5,460 nt of DNA, from contig DAOTTW010000295.1 in assembly GCA_034437615.1 (NCBI GenBank), positions 1 through 5,460 on the forward strand. Reading direction: 5' to 3'. The stretch is from DAOTTW01 sp034437615. GTDB taxonomy: Bacteria; Chloroflexota; Anaerolineae; Aggregatilineales; Phototrophicaceae. A program made the position numbers and the translations under genes. Shown one piece after another: positions 5,401 through 5,460 of the stretch (position 1 is its first letter; each line of letters begins with the position of its first letter). Below the pieces are notes generated by a model, which saw nothing but the letters and a program-made list of their open reading frames with translations, was not told the DNA's origin and did not search any database.

Positions 5401-5460
5401 GGCGTGGCATAGCCACATGGATGCTGTATTTATGCCGTGCTCTACTAGTACTCGGTCCAT

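Noticed and set aside
5417..5460. ATG at 5417 open to the right edge, and a minus-strand frame starting at 5460 that ends inside the repeats
   Set aside because: Too short to judge, no ribosome binding site, and no recognisable protein sequence.

Overview
The window holds a compact block of bacterial housekeeping and accessory genes flanked at both ends by repeat-rich intergenic DNA. Protein content and style suggest a bacterium of the phylum Chloroflexota, possibly Anaerolineae-like. The support is indirect: moderate GC, a lone PspC-domain protein, a secreted clan-A glycosidase-like protein, and short GTAGGGAC-type and GGGCGACC-type palindromes of a kind I associate with Chloroflexota intergenic DNA. 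No rRNA or other taxonomic marker is present, so this is an inference.

Left to right: (1) bases 1 to about 290, minus strand, the N-terminal part of a predicted secreted protein resembling clan-A glycoside hydrolases, cut by the window edge. (2) About 278-394, three 24-base palindromic repeat units in alternating orientation plus a partial one. (3) 445-2184, minus strand, recJ, the 5'-3' single-strand DNA exonuclease. (4) 2268-3206, plus strand, fmt, methionyl-tRNA formyltransferase, divergent from recJ across about 80 bases. (5) 3210-3746, plus strand, a YkgJ-type cysteine-cluster protein starting 3 bases after fmt. (6) 3824-4093, plus strand, a small PspC-domain membrane protein. (7) 4090-5169, minus strand, a calcineurin-like (PPP-type) metallophosphoesterase whose stop codon overlaps the pspC-like stop. 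(8) 5170-5460, a promoter for that gene, an AT-rich stretch, and two more palindromic repeats, one matching the left-hand cluster.

The genes do not form one pathway. RecJ acts in DNA repair and recombination, Fmt formylates initiator tRNA, the PspC protein probably belongs to the envelope, and the YkgJ protein and the phosphoesterase have unknown substrates. The only operon-like arrangement is fmt-ykgJ, possibly extended to the PspC gene, which has its own good ribosome binding site. I see no convincing new multi-gene system. The most interesting material is the repeat family, whose stem arms change in a compensating way between copies, and the open frame that runs from the glycosidase-like gene back through the repeat cluster.
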